This document shows positions 17,504 through 26,533 of a stretch of DNA of 64,000 bases, in pieces. Location: positions 2,356,001-2,420,000 of the forward strand of contig OZ245061.1 in the NCBI GenBank assembly GCA_965224755.1. The letters are read 5' to 3'. This DNA is from Hellea sp965224755 (GTDB taxonomy: Bacteria > Pseudomonadota > Alphaproteobacteria > Caulobacterales > Maricaulaceae). Numbering within the stretch: position 1 is the first letter of the stretch; the number at the start of each line of letters is the position of its first letter. The notes under the pieces are model-generated. The model was not told the DNA's origin, did not search any database, and saw nothing but the letters and a program-made list of their open reading frames with translations. The translations under genes and the position numbers were made by a program.

Positions 17504-18736
17504 ATGCCTGATTTAGATATCACAGATAAGTCTCCTGCCTCGTATGAGGATTGGCTCGCCTTGGTTAAAGCCGGGCTGCGCGGCGCGGCATTTGAGACTT
17601 TGGCCAAACACACGGATGACGGTCTGGAACGCGGGCCGCTATCAACTGCGAATAACCTGCCTAAAGATATTGCCGCTCTGCCCCGCACGGGCGCGCCGCT
17701 ACTTGCCGGGAGGCCTTGGCACATTACAGCGCCTCTGCGCGATCCCGATATTGCTTATGCCAATCAGCAAGCCCTGAAAGACTTGAATGGTGGGGCAAGT
17801 GCTTTGCGCATCACGCTTGGCCCAAAAGGCGTCCCTGTAAAAAATAGTAATGATATGAAACGGCTACTGGACCAAGTCTACACAGACCTGATCCCTATCA
17901 TGATTGCGCCAAATAACGATATCGGAAACGCCGATATTCTGGCAGATTTAAAAGACGCTAGGGTGTGCCTTGGGCTCGGCCCTAAAACACCGGGCTTGGC
18001 AAAGCTCGCCAAAACCATACCGGAGAATTGGCGGCTCATAACGATAAATGCCGTGCGCGTGCATGATACGGGCGGAACAGAGGCGCAGGAACTCGCCTAT
18101 TTCGCCGCCAGCGCCGCCCATGGTTTCCGGGTTCTTGGCAAAAACGCGGCCCGGCATATGGGCGCAGAACTGACCACAAACCAAGACGCACATTTGTCGA
18201 TTGCCAAGCTCCGCGCCGCGCGGCGGATTTATGCCAAAATCACCGAGAGCTTTGGCGCTGACGACGCCCCGCTCTCGCTCTCCGTCATCACCTCGAAACG
18301 CATGATGCAAAGCATTGACCCATGGACGAATATGCTCCGCATTATGAGCGCCGGATTTGGCGCCATCATTGGCGGAGCCGATTTCATTACAACGAGGCCC
18401 TTCACCGACGCTATGGGCCACGCGACAAATTTTGGCCACCGCACGGCCCGCAATATGCAGCTGCTAATGATGGACGAGTCCCATCTCGGACAGGTCAAAG
18501 ACGCGGCTTACGGCAGTTATTTTCATGAACGGATGACGGATAGCTTAGCCAAAGCCGCATGGGCCGAATTTCAGCAGATTGAAGCCGATGGCGGCATTGA
18601 CAATATCGAACCGTTTAAAGCGCGCGTGAAAGCCGCAGCGAAGGCGCGGGAAGAGGCGGCAGAGCCTATCCTCGGCGTCACGCTCCATCCCAAAGACGAC
18701 CTCAGAGAAGCCAAACTGCGGAGGGTTGAAACATGA
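17504..18736 (+). CDS. mutA: Methylmalonyl-CoA mutase small subunit-like
   Basis: 410 residues, related to the catalytic barrel of methylmalonyl-CoA mutase but shorter than the ~600-residue small subunits of actinobacteria and lacking a C-terminal cobalamin-binding domain. The segment SVITSKRMMQSIDPWTNMLR and the following FDxAMGHATNFGHRTARN-like region match the family core. In known enzymes this subunit is non-catalytic and partners with the cobalamin-binding subunit. Its stop overlaps an ATG (ATGA) as in coupled genes, but the true large-subunit start is 205 bases further on, past a palindromic repeat. Confidence 0.88.
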   Translation: MPDLDITDKSPASYEDWLALVKAGLRGAAFETLAKHTDDGLERGPLSTANNLPKDIAALPRTGAPLLAGRPWHITAPLRDPDIAYANQQALKDLNGGASALRITLGPKGVPVKNSNDMKRLLDQVYTDLIPIMIAPNNDIGNADILADLKDARVCLGLGPKTPGLAKLAKTIPENWRLITINAVRVHDTGGTEAQELAYFAASAAHGFRVLGKNAARHMGAELTTNQDAHLSIAKLRAARRIYAKITESFGADDAPLSLSVITSKRMMQSIDPWTNMLRIMSAGFGAIIGGADFITTRPFTDAMGHATNFGHRTARNMQLLMMDESHLGQVKDAAYGSYFHERMTDSLAKAAWAEFQQIEADGGIDNIEPFKARVKAAAKAREEAAEPILGVTLHPKDDLREAKLRRVET

Positions 18737-18764
18737 GAGAGTGGAGCGAACTTATTGTCTTTAG

Positions 18765-18915
18765 CCCTCTCCCCGAGGGAGAGGGTGCCCGAAGGGTGGG
18801 TGAGGGTATACGGCGGCAAACGCCGAATTCATTCCTTTTACGCCGTATGCCCCTCATCCGCCGCTTTGCCGTCCAAAGGACGCGTCTTCGACGACCTTCT
18901 CCCTCGGGGAGAAGG
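18765..18915. repeat. 151-bp nested palindromic repeat element
   Basis: The outer arms (18765-18785 and 18895-18915) are near-perfect reverse complements and each is itself a hairpin (CTCTCCC-CGA-GGGAGAG and TTCTCCC-TCG-GGGAGAA). Inner arms (18799-18815 and 18841-18859) also pair: GGTGAGGGTATACGGCG with CGCCGTATGCCCCTCATCC allowing a few differences. The whole segment could fold as one long stem. It sits between the two mutase subunit genes and resembles mobile palindromic intergenic elements of alphaproteobacteria. Confidence 0.8.
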
Positions 18916-18940
18916 ATAATATGTCGAGAGTTTTAGTATA

Positions 18941-21079
18941 ATGACCTCTCCTGATTTCACAAAGATTGGCCTTGGGTCTCCGTCTTCAGCAGACCGCTCC
19001 GGCGCCGCTTGGCCCGCTCCCGAAGGCATCGACATCAAAGCTGCTTACGGTGCTGAAGACCTTGCCGGATTGGACAACCTCAACACTTTTCCCGGCCTCG
19101 CGCCCTATATGCGCGGGCCATATCCGACCATGTATGCCCAGCGCCCTTGGACCATCCGTCAATATGCGGGATTCTCCACCGCGGAAGACTCAAACGCCTT
19201 TTACCGCCGCAATCTTGCAGCCGGGCAAAAAGGGCTCTCCGTGGCTTTCGATTTGGCCACGCATCGGGGTTATGATTCAGACCATCCGCGCGTAAAAGGC
19301 GATGTCGGTATGGCCGGCGTAGCGATTGATAGTCTCTATGATATGCGGATATTATTTGATCAAATCCCGCTGGATAAAATGTCTGTCTCGATGACCATGA
19401 ACGGCGCGGTGTTGCCCGTGCTCGCGCTTTATATCGCCGCCGCCGAAGAGCAGGGCGCCCGGCAAGCGCAGCTCGCGGGGACGATCCAGAATGATATCCT
19501 CAAAGAATTTATGGTGCGCAATACTTATATCTATCCGCCAAAGCCGAGCCTGCGCATTGTCGAGGATATTTTCAAACACACCGCCGCCCATATGCCGAAA
19601 TTTAATTCCATTTCAATCTCCGGCTACCATATGCAGGAAGCGGGCGCCTCCGCCGATATCGAGCTTGGCTATACGCTGGCGGACGGCCTCGAATATGTGC
19701 GCACAGGCCTTGCGGCGGGCATGGATATCGACACATTCGCGCCGAGGCTCTCCTTCTTTTGGGGCATCGGCATGAATTACTTCATGGAAGTCGCCAAATT
19801 ACGCGCGGCGCGGCTGTTATGGTCGCAATTGATGACGCCGTTTAATCCAAAAAACCCGAAATCCGCCATGCTGCGCACCCATTGCCAGACCTCGGGTTGG
19901 TCACTGACCGCGCAGGATTTATTTAACAATGTCGGGCGCACGCATATCGAAGCCATGGCGGCGGTGGATGGTCATACGCAAAGCCTGCATACCAATTCGC
20001 TCGACGAAGCACTGGCGCTACCGACAGATTTTTCCGCCCGGATCGCTCGCAATACACAGATATTTCTGCAGACCGAAGGCAAGCATTGCGACCAGATAGA
20101 TCCTTGGGGCGGCAGCTATTATGTCGAACGCTTGACCCATGATCTCGCCGCCCGCGCCCTCGCCCATATTGAAGAAGTTGAAGCTTTGGGCGGCATGGCC
20201 GCCGCGATTGAAGCGGGTATTCCGAAACTGCGCATTGAGGAAAGCGCCGCCCGCATTCAGGCGCGTATTGATAGCGGCGCGCAGACTGTGGTCGGGGTGA
20301 ATAAATATCTCTCATCGGAAAAAGACGATATTCCAATCCTGCGCGTTGATAATGATAAAGTGCGGCAAGGCCAAATCGTGCGGCTGGAACAATTAAAGGC
20401 GGGCCGCGATACGGACGCCGCCATGGCCGCGCTCGACGCCCTCACCAAATCCGCTGATACAGGAGACGGAAACCTCCTCGCTCTCGCCGTCGATGCGGCG
20501 CGTAAAAAAGCCACGGTAGGCGAAATCTCCTCGGCGCTCGAAAAAATCTATGGCCGTTACGCCGCCAAAGCTTCGGGCGTGACGGGGGTCTATTCCAGCG
20601 CCTTTGATCACCGTAATCCAAGCTATGCCGAAGCTGTCCGCCGCATCAAAGCTTTCGCCGAACTTGAGGGCCGCGCCCCCAAAGTCATGATCGCGAAAAT
20701 GGGCCAAGACGGCCATGACCGCGGCCAAAAAGTCGTTGCCACGGCGTTCAAGGATATCGGCTTTGACGTGGTCATCGGCCCATTATTTCAAACACCCGAA
20801 GAGTCAGCAAAAATGGGTATAGAGAACGACGTCGATGTTATTGCAGCGAGCAGCTTGGCCGCAGGTCACCTCACCCTCATCCCCGAATTGCGTAAAGCCC
20901 TGAAAGACAATGACAGAGGCGACATCATGATTATTGTCGGCGGCGTCGTCCCGCCAGAAGATATAGAGACGCTCAAAGATATGGGCGCAAAGGCAGTCTT
21001 CCCGCCGGGTACAAATATCCCCGAAGCTGTGCTCGAAGTGCTCGAAATTGTCAATATGCGGCTCAGCCAAGGCGCCTAG
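18941..21079 (+). CDS. scpA: Methylmalonyl-CoA mutase large (catalytic, B12-binding) subunit
   Basis: 712 residues, full length. The N-terminal half is the substrate-binding TIM barrel (for example MYAQRPWTIRQYAGFSTAE and ATHRGYDSDHPRV), the C-terminal ~130 residues are the cobalamin domain with DGHDRG at 590-595, where His592 replaces the lower ligand of cobalt. It interconverts (R)-methylmalonyl-CoA and succinyl-CoA in propionate and branched-chain or odd-chain degradation. No mutase chaperone MeaB or epimerase is adjacent. The ribosome site (GAGAG, 11 bases before the ATG) is weak. Confidence 0.94.
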   Translation: MTSPDFTKIGLGSPSSADRSGAAWPAPEGIDIKAAYGAEDLAGLDNLNTFPGLAPYMRGPYPTMYAQRPWTIRQYAGFSTAEDSNAFYRRNLAAGQKGLSVAFDLATHRGYDSDHPRVKGDVGMAGVAIDSLYDMRILFDQIPLDKMSVSMTMNGAVLPVLALYIAAAEEQGARQAQLAGTIQNDILKEFMVRNTYIYPPKPSLRIVEDIFKHTAAHMPKFNSISISGYHMQEAGASADIELGYTLADGLEYVRTGLAAGMDIDTFAPRLSFFWGIGMNYFMEVAKLRAARLLWSQLMTPFNPKNPKSAMLRTHCQTSGWSLTAQDLFNNVGRTHIEAMAAVDGHTQSLHTNSLDEALALPTDFSARIARNTQIFLQTEGKHCDQIDPWGGSYYVERLTHDLAARALAHIEEVEALGGMAAAIEAGIPKLRIEESAARIQARIDSGAQTVVGVNKYLSSEKDDIPILRVDNDKVRQGQIVRLEQLKAGRDTDAAMAALDALTKSADTGDGNLLALAVDAARKKATVGEISSALEKIYGRYAAKASGVTGVYSSAFDHRNPSYAEAVRRIKAFAELEGRAPKVMIAKMGQDGHDRGQKVVATAFKDIGFDVVIGPLFQTPEESAKMGIENDVDVIAASSLAAGHLTLIPELRKALKDNDRGDIMIIVGGVVPPEDIETLKDMGAKAVFPPGTNIPEAVLEVLEIVNMRLSQGA

Positions 21080-21156
21080 GATTATGGCTTCGTTTTAATC
21101 TACGATTCACGCCTGCTTAATCTTATTAGCGCAAGAGTTAAATCCGATTAACCCTG

Positions 21157-23037
21157 ATGTGGCTCATGAGATTAGACGCCTTGAAATCACTGAAAAGACC
21201 TGCACGCCAATTTAGCTTGGCGGCAGCTATCATCGGATATGGCTTTGGCATGGCTCTCTTGTGCGGGGCCGCTCTGGCTTCAAAAAACATGCCGTCCGCG
21301 CAGACACTCTGGGCATCAAACCGCCCGATAAGCGTTCAGATTGTGGATCGCTATGGCCGCGATGTCCTCGTGCGCGGCGCTTCGAGCGCGCCAAAGGTCA
21401 GGCTCGCAACACTGCCCATCCATGTCCCCGCCGCGGTATTAGCTGTCGAAGACCGCCGCTTCCAAGCCCATATCGGAATTGACCCCATCGGCTTGGCGCG
21501 TGCCATGACCGTCAATCTCAAACAAGGCCGCTATGCTCAGGGTGGATCAACCTTGACGCAGCAACTCTCCAAGAATGTCTTTCTTACGCCTGACAAAACG
21601 CTGAAAAGAAAAGCGCAGGAAATGATGCTGGCCATTTGGCTGGAACAGGCATTCACCAAAGACGAAATTTTGGAGATGTATCTCTCGCGTGTTTATTTCG
21701 GCAATGGCGCTTGGGGACTGGAGGCCGCGAGCCAACGTTATCTCGGAAAATCGGCGGAACAGCTTACCCTTAGCGAAGCTGCGATGATGGCCGGAATGCT
21801 GCAAGCCCCATCGCGCGACAATCCGATCCGTGATGCAGATCGCGCGGCGGTGCGCACTGCAACCGTACTTAATATTATGGCAAGGCAAGATATCATTGAC
21901 CGCTGGGAGCATCTGGAGGCTTTGACGGTGCCGATCAATATTCGTAGGCCGCAATCAGATAATAGCGCACAATATTTCGTCGATTGGATTTGGACGGAAT
22001 TGGAACATGCCATCGGTACACCCACGCAAGATATCGTTGTCCAAACCACGCTCGACTTCGACGCACAACTTGTTGCCAATCAGGCCGTGAGCGCACATCT
22101 CAATCCAAAACGAAATGCCAATCAAGCCGCCCTCGTCTCGATGGACGGAACCGGCGGCGTGCTCGCCATGATCGGCGGGGTAAGTTATACTGACAGCCAG
22201 TTTAACCGCGCGGTGCAGGCTGAGCGTCAACCCGGTTCAGCCTTCAAACCTTTCGTCTATCTCGCCGCCTTTCGGGCAGGGCTCACCCCGTGGGACACGC
22301 GCGAGGATAAAGCTATCGTCATTGGTGACTGGGCTCCGAAGAATTTCACTCAGAAATTCAAAGGCAAAATGACACTTGAAGACGCTTTCGCGCAATCCAT
22401 TAATACCGTCGCCGTTACCCTCGGTGAGGAAGCGGGGCGGGGCGCCGTCATCCAAACCGCTGAGGATTTTGGCCTCTCCGGCCTAACCGCGCTCCGCAGC
22501 CTCTCTCTCGGCGCTCAGGCCACCACACCGCTAAAGCTCACCGCAAGCTATTTGCCCTTCTCGAATTGGGGCAAGCGGGCGACCCCCTACGGTATTCTCT
22601 CGATCTCCACGGCAAATGGTACGCCACTTTATGATCGCATCGCGCCCGAAATGCCGCGCGTGATCTCCGCCGAACATCTCGGCCATATGAACCTGTTGAT
22701 GACTCATACCGTTGGGCAGGGCACAGGTCGGCGCGCGCAAGTGCAGGGACGGCAAGTCGCAGGCAAGACCGGCACGACCAATGATTTTCGCGACGCATGG
22801 TTTATTGGCTATGCTCCGGATATTGTTACAGGCGTCTGGGTTGGGGCAGATGATTACGCCCCGATGAAACGGGTCACAGGCGGGTCTATCCCCGCAAAAA
22901 TCTGGAAAGATTATATGACCTTTGCGTTACAGACCATGCCAATGGCAAAGCTCCCAGCTTCGACCAAACCGGTCTGGCGTCAACAAGAACAAATGCTTGA
23001 TGTTCTGTTAAATGATATCGAGGATGCTTTACCATAA
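21157..23037 (+). CDS. Bifunctional penicillin-binding protein 1A-family
   Basis: 626 residues. A membrane anchor near 21-42 is followed by the GT51 glycosyltransferase domain with catalytic Glu98 in VEDRRF, the GGSTLTQQL motif and the EMYLSRVYFGNGAWG segment. The transpeptidase domain has the nucleophile motif SAFK (Ser361), SIN in FAQSINTVAV and KTGT at 537-540. It polymerises and cross-links peptidoglycan in the periplasm. It is at the short end of the class A family and lacks an OB-fold insert. The start codon could be 21157 or the in-frame ATG at 21166; neither has a clear ribosome site. Confidence 0.92.
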   Translation: MWLMRLDALKSLKRPARQFSLAAAIIGYGFGMALLCGAALASKNMPSAQTLWASNRPISVQIVDRYGRDVLVRGASSAPKVRLATLPIHVPAAVLAVEDRRFQAHIGIDPIGLARAMTVNLKQGRYAQGGSTLTQQLSKNVFLTPDKTLKRKAQEMMLAIWLEQAFTKDEILEMYLSRVYFGNGAWGLEAASQRYLGKSAEQLTLSEAAMMAGMLQAPSRDNPIRDADRAAVRTATVLNIMARQDIIDRWEHLEALTVPINIRRPQSDNSAQYFVDWIWTELEHAIGTPTQDIVVQTTLDFDAQLVANQAVSAHLNPKRNANQAALVSMDGTGGVLAMIGGVSYTDSQFNRAVQAERQPGSAFKPFVYLAAFRAGLTPWDTREDKAIVIGDWAPKNFTQKFKGKMTLEDAFAQSINTVAVTLGEEAGRGAVIQTAEDFGLSGLTALRSLSLGAQATTPLKLTASYLPFSNWGKRATPYGILSISTANGTPLYDRIAPEMPRVISAEHLGHMNLLMTHTVGQGTGRRAQVQGRQVAGKTGTTNDFRDAWFIGYAPDIVTGVWVGADDYAPMKRVTGGSIPAKIWKDYMTFALQTMPMAKLPASTKPVWRQQEQMLDVLLNDIEDALP

Positions 23038-23082
23038 AGTCTTCCTTCTTGCCACTATAGCTATTGTCTAATTTAATTAAAC

Positions 23083-23098
23083 TGTGACTTTGGTCACA
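23083..23098. promoter_or_regulatory. Perfect CRP-type dyad TGTGA-N6-TCACA
   Basis: TGTGACTTTGGTCACA matches the CRP consensus at all ten specified positions. It ends 50 bases before the adhesin start codon, which would suit activation from a class II position or repression. A near match (7706-7721) lies at the same distance from another gene. Regulation of surface adhesion by a CRP/FNR-family protein is therefore likely, but the protein itself is not in the window. Confidence 0.65.
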
Positions 23099-23147
23099 GC
23101 GAGCAGCTCTCTCGCGCCCTAACAAGGCAAAAAAAAGGAGCTGCACA

Positions 23148-25772
23148 ATGACTAACTTTCAAACCAACACACTAAAATATCTCGCCGTCACAACATCAGC
23201 GCTGAGCATATTATGCACAGCTCAATCCGCCTTCGCGCAGGATAATGATGTCGATGCTTATGACGGGACGCTGCGGGCGGGATGCGCGTCAACGGTTGTG
23301 GCAGGACCAGCATCGAATGGCCGTGAAGGCAATCAGATTGGCGGCAGCGCTCACTGCCTTGGCGATAATACGGCGGACAATGTTATATCTGGCGTCTTTC
23401 ATAATCTGGGCGTCAACACACTTAACAACGTGGTGACGGGTCGCAATAATAATCTCGGATCGGGCACAGATAACAACCTCGTCTTTGGGCAGAACAATAC
23501 GCTTGGAAATAATAATGATCACAATATCGTGGGCGGCCTGAATAATTCTCAGGGCGGTAATAATTTCTTCAATCTCGTTCAAGGCAGGGATAATACATTA
23601 GGTGATTTTAACCTTTATAATTTTGTCAACGGACGTGGAAATGCCCTTACAGGCACAGCCTTACTTGTTAGCGGTGTCAACAATACTGTCAGCGGTGATG
23701 GACATATAGTCGTTGGCTCCGGTAATACTGTCGGAAATGGAACGCTTGATAGCGCTATATTTGGTCGCAGCAATACCATGGAACGCTTTAGCAACATGAA
23801 TTTGTTGTCGGGTTCGGCTAATACCATCAGAGAAGGCGGCCGTAATAATGCCGTAAGCGGTAGCGGGAATGATTTGGGAAATGGTAGCTATTTCAATCTC
23901 ATTTCTGGCTTGAGTAACACAAGCGGTCAGACTCTCTTTCAGTCGCATATTGGAGGGTTTAATAATACTGTTGGTGATAATATTTATAACAGTTTTGTAT
24001 TTGGTGAAGAAAACATGCTTGCTTCGGGGACCAGTTTTTTCGTCCCTCTGGAATCCGTCATGGTACTGGGTTCGTTCAATGTGGTGAATGGAGCCATGTC
24101 ATCATTTAATACCCTTGCGTCCCATAACGGAACTGTCGAAGGCACAGGCAATTTTTTGGCTGGTGGTAACGAGACTTCAGGACCGAGCGTAATCGGCAAT
24201 AATAATATCGTGCTGGGCGCGGGCGCGAGCTCTATTATTGATGATGCTGTAGCCATCGGTTCCGGCGCTGCCGCAACACTTGATGTCGCCTCCGCGCAAG
24301 CAGCTTGGGCGGGCGGCGTTATTGGTTCCGCGACGTTCACTGAAGGTACAGACGCTACGGGCGGAGAGTTCAATATCGGCAATCGTCTTTTGACGGGCGT
24401 GGCGGACGGACGCGTAGCGACCGGCTCAAACGATGCGGTCAATGGTCATCAACTTTTTGAAGCGGTGAGCGCTGCTGGCGGCGGGTCAAGTGATTGCGGT
24501 GACGGCACAGGTGTCGAATCTCATCTCTGCGGCGACAGGGCCTCTGCAACGGGCGACCAAGCCACGGCATTAGGGGACACTGCGAGCGCCAATTTCGGCG
24601 GTAGTGTTGCCATTGGATATGGATCAGCCTCGACCATGGACGTTGCGGGGGCACAGTCGGCTTGGACCGGCTTGGCGCTGTCAAATTTCACCATAACCGA
24701 AGGGACAGATGCCACGGGCGGAGAGATGAATATCGGGAGCCGTCTTTTGACGGGCGTCGCCGATGGACGCGTTGCTGCGGGTTCGTCTGATGCCGTGAAC
24801 GGACATCAACTCAACGCAGTCGCCGTACAAGTCGATGATAACCGGACTGATATTGATGCTAATACAACAGCTATCGATGATAACCGGACTGATATTGACG
24901 CCAATACAACAGCTATCGACGATAATCGGACTGATATTGACGCCAATACAACAGCCATCGACGATAATCGGACTGATATTGACGCCAATACTTCGGCGAT
25001 TGATAATGTGACCACAGTTATCAATAATACAGGGGACGATGTTGACCAGCTTGCCTTGGTCGTCGGGGATAACCGCACCGACATTGATGCCAATACGATA
25101 GCGATTGGTGATAATCGTACCGACATTGATGCCAACACCACGGCGATCGGGGATAACCGCACCGACATTGATGCCAATACGACAGCGATTGCAGGCATCG
25201 GTACGGATGTGACCGACCTGACGGACCGGGTCACGGCCAATGAAGAAACGAATGACTGGCAGGATATGGATATTGCGGCCAATGCCCAAGGTGTTGCAGA
25301 AAATGCTGCCACCAATGACTGGCAGGATATGGATATTGCTGCGAATGAAGAGGCTATCGAGGTGAACAGCACCGCGATTGATGCCGAGGTCGTCCGCAAT
25401 GATGCACAGGCTATTGCGATCAATCAGAATGCTACGCGCATCACGGAAAATGCCACGGCTATTCTGGGTAATAATCAGTTGATTGTCGCCAATCAAAACC
25501 TCATTGGGCGCAATTACGGCCTGATACTGGATAATGCCCAACGCATCGACAAACTCACCAAAGGCGTGGCCATGTCCATGTCCGTGCCGGATGCTTATCT
25601 TGACAAATCGGAAAGCCTGTCCATTGCCGGCGGTCTGGGGACTTTTGACGGAGAAGTTGGTTTCGGCGCTGCCATCACCATACGCGGCAATGATAATTGG
25701 AGCTTCTCGGCAGGGTCCGCTTTGGCCGGAAGAGAATTTGGCGGTAAAGTTTCCGCCCGGTGGTCGCGTTAG
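23148..25772 (+). CDS. Trimeric autotransporter adhesin (YadA-like)
   Basis: 874 residues. A signal peptide ends near residue 30 (ALSILCTAQSAFA). Residues ~60-370 are a head of repeated N-x-x-x-G-x-x-N turns (GRNNNLG, GQNNTLG, GGLNNSQG, GRDNTLG), typical of a parallel beta-roll. Two neck-type motifs (DAVNGHQL) follow, near 430 and 550. The stalk contains seven 14-residue repeats (DNRTDIDANTTAID and variants) and a repeated TNDWQDMDIAAN unit. The C-terminal ~80 residues form a YadA-type membrane anchor ending in SARWSR. A strong AAAAGGAG precedes the ATG. Such proteins trimerise, span the outer membrane and bind surfaces or other cells. Confidence 0.93.
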   Translation: MTNFQTNTLKYLAVTTSALSILCTAQSAFAQDNDVDAYDGTLRAGCASTVVAGPASNGREGNQIGGSAHCLGDNTADNVISGVFHNLGVNTLNNVVTGRNNNLGSGTDNNLVFGQNNTLGNNNDHNIVGGLNNSQGGNNFFNLVQGRDNTLGDFNLYNFVNGRGNALTGTALLVSGVNNTVSGDGHIVVGSGNTVGNGTLDSAIFGRSNTMERFSNMNLLSGSANTIREGGRNNAVSGSGNDLGNGSYFNLISGLSNTSGQTLFQSHIGGFNNTVGDNIYNSFVFGEENMLASGTSFFVPLESVMVLGSFNVVNGAMSSFNTLASHNGTVEGTGNFLAGGNETSGPSVIGNNNIVLGAGASSIIDDAVAIGSGAAATLDVASAQAAWAGGVIGSATFTEGTDATGGEFNIGNRLLTGVADGRVATGSNDAVNGHQLFEAVSAAGGGSSDCGDGTGVESHLCGDRASATGDQATALGDTASANFGGSVAIGYGSASTMDVAGAQSAWTGLALSNFTITEGTDATGGEMNIGSRLLTGVADGRVAAGSSDAVNGHQLNAVAVQVDDNRTDIDANTTAIDDNRTDIDANTTAIDDNRTDIDANTTAIDDNRTDIDANTSAIDNVTTVINNTGDDVDQLALVVGDNRTDIDANTIAIGDNRTDIDANTTAIGDNRTDIDANTTAIAGIGTDVTDLTDRVTANEETNDWQDMDIAANAQGVAENAATNDWQDMDIAANEEAIEVNSTAIDAEVVRNDAQAIAINQNATRITENATAILGNNQLIVANQNLIGRNYGLILDNAQRIDKLTKGVAMSMSVPDAYLDKSESLSIAGGLGTFDGEVGFGAAITIRGNDNWSFSAGSALAGREFGGKVSARWSR
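24837..25193 (+). repeat. Seven 42-bp in-frame stalk repeats of the adhesin
   Basis: Units encode DNRTDIDANTTAID or close variants: four contiguous copies at 24837-25004, a 63-bp spacer that differs, then three copies at 25068-25193. Near-identical DNA between copies suggests recent expansion, so length variation between isolates by slippage or recombination is likely. Confidence 0.9.
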
Positions 25773-25873
25773 AGCTTTAAGCCGCGCTTTCCTCCGCGCC
25801 GGCGGGGCGGTAAGCACTCAACATATGAGAACTCGCAGGGAGTTAATGAGCCCCCTTGCAATTTCAGCCAAAA

Positions 25874-25890
25874 TGGACTAAGTTAGTCCA
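25874..25890. promoter_or_regulatory. Toxin-antitoxin operator, perfect 17-bp palindrome
   Basis: TGGACTAA-G-TTAGTCCA is a perfect dyad ending one base before the antitoxin ATG at 25892. A possible -35 TTGCAA lies at 25857. The position is typical of antitoxin autoregulatory sites overlapping the promoter, which implies a very short or absent 5' leader. Confidence 0.7.
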
Positions 25891-25891
25891 G

Positions 25892-26143
25892 ATGAACCAA
25901 GTTAATATACATGAAGCCAAGACGCATTTCTCCAAATTGGTGAAAGCGGCCTCTGAAGGCAAGACAACGATTATCGCGCGCGGCGGTAAGCCGGTAGCCA
26001 AGCTTGTGCCCTTGGAAGAGAAAAAACCAAAGCGCCGATTGGGCGGCTTGGCTCATAAATATAAGCCAGAACAAGCTGTAAATTTTTCTCTTCCTGATGA
26101 CATATTAGCCCTCATGGAAGGCCGCGCCGAGGATATCGATTAG
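25892..26143 (+). CDS. Phd/YefM-type antitoxin
   Basis: 83 residues beginning MNQVNIHEAKTHFSKLV, the typical prevent-host-death antitoxin fold: an N-terminal DNA-binding domain (residues ~1-50, with IIARGGKPVAKLVP) and a C-terminal tail that neutralises the toxin. It binds its own promoter, here probably the palindrome directly upstream. No ribosome site precedes the ATG, so leaderless or weak initiation is likely. The partner starts 3 bases after the stop. Confidence 0.9.
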   Translation: MNQVNIHEAKTHFSKLVKAASEGKTTIIARGGKPVAKLVPLEEKKPKRRLGGLAHKYKPEQAVNFSLPDDILALMEGRAEDID

Positions 26144-26145
26144 TC

Positions 26146-26532
26146 TTGTCAATTCTGCTGGATACCAATGCGCTCATAGACTTTGCAGTTGTTCCAAGCC
26201 GATTGCCAAAGCCTTGGCAGGCGAAACTCATGAAAACTGATATCAGAATATTTGTTAGCGCCGTCAGCATCTGGGAAATTGCTATTAAACGCGCTCTCAA
26301 CCGGGCCGACTTTCAGATTGAACCCTTGGAAATTCTGAAGGAATGCAATGCTAACGGCTATATAATGCTGGATATCACACCCGAGCTCGCCGCAAAGGTT
26401 GGCGGCCTTCCTCTTCATCACCGCGACCCGTTTGACCGATTACTTATCGCGCAAGCGCAAGAATTGGACATGCCTGTTATGACGACAGATAGTATCTTTA
26501 AACGCTACGATATCAGGTTAGTCCCAGTTTAG
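26146..26532 (+). CDS. PIN-domain toxin (VapC-like)
   Basis: 128 residues with the PIN-domain acidic residues: LLDTNALI near residue 4-11 (Asp6), SIWEIAIKR near 41-49 (Glu44) and HHRDPFDRLLIAQA near 88-101 (Asp91/94). Such toxins cleave RNA, often tRNA or rRNA, with a metal ion. The start is a TTG three bases after the antitoxin stop, which would keep toxin below antitoxin. It is convergent with the YgjP-type gene, one base apart. Confidence 0.9.
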   Translation: MSILLDTNALIDFAVVPSRLPKPWQAKLMKTDIRIFVSAVSIWEIAIKRALNRADFQIEPLEILKECNANGYIMLDITPELAAKVGGLPLHHRDPFDRLLIAQAQELDMPVMTTDSIFKRYDIRLVPV

Positions 26533-26533
26533 C

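Noticed and set aside
18733..18936. 67-residue frame between mutA and scpA
   Set aside because: It runs through the palindromic repeat and has no protein-like character; most likely a by-product of the repeat.
24681..25817. 378-residue open frame antisense to the adhesin
   Set aside because: It is the reverse frame of the adhesin's repetitive stalk; the periodic sequence keeps it open, and it has no ribosome site or recognisable domain.
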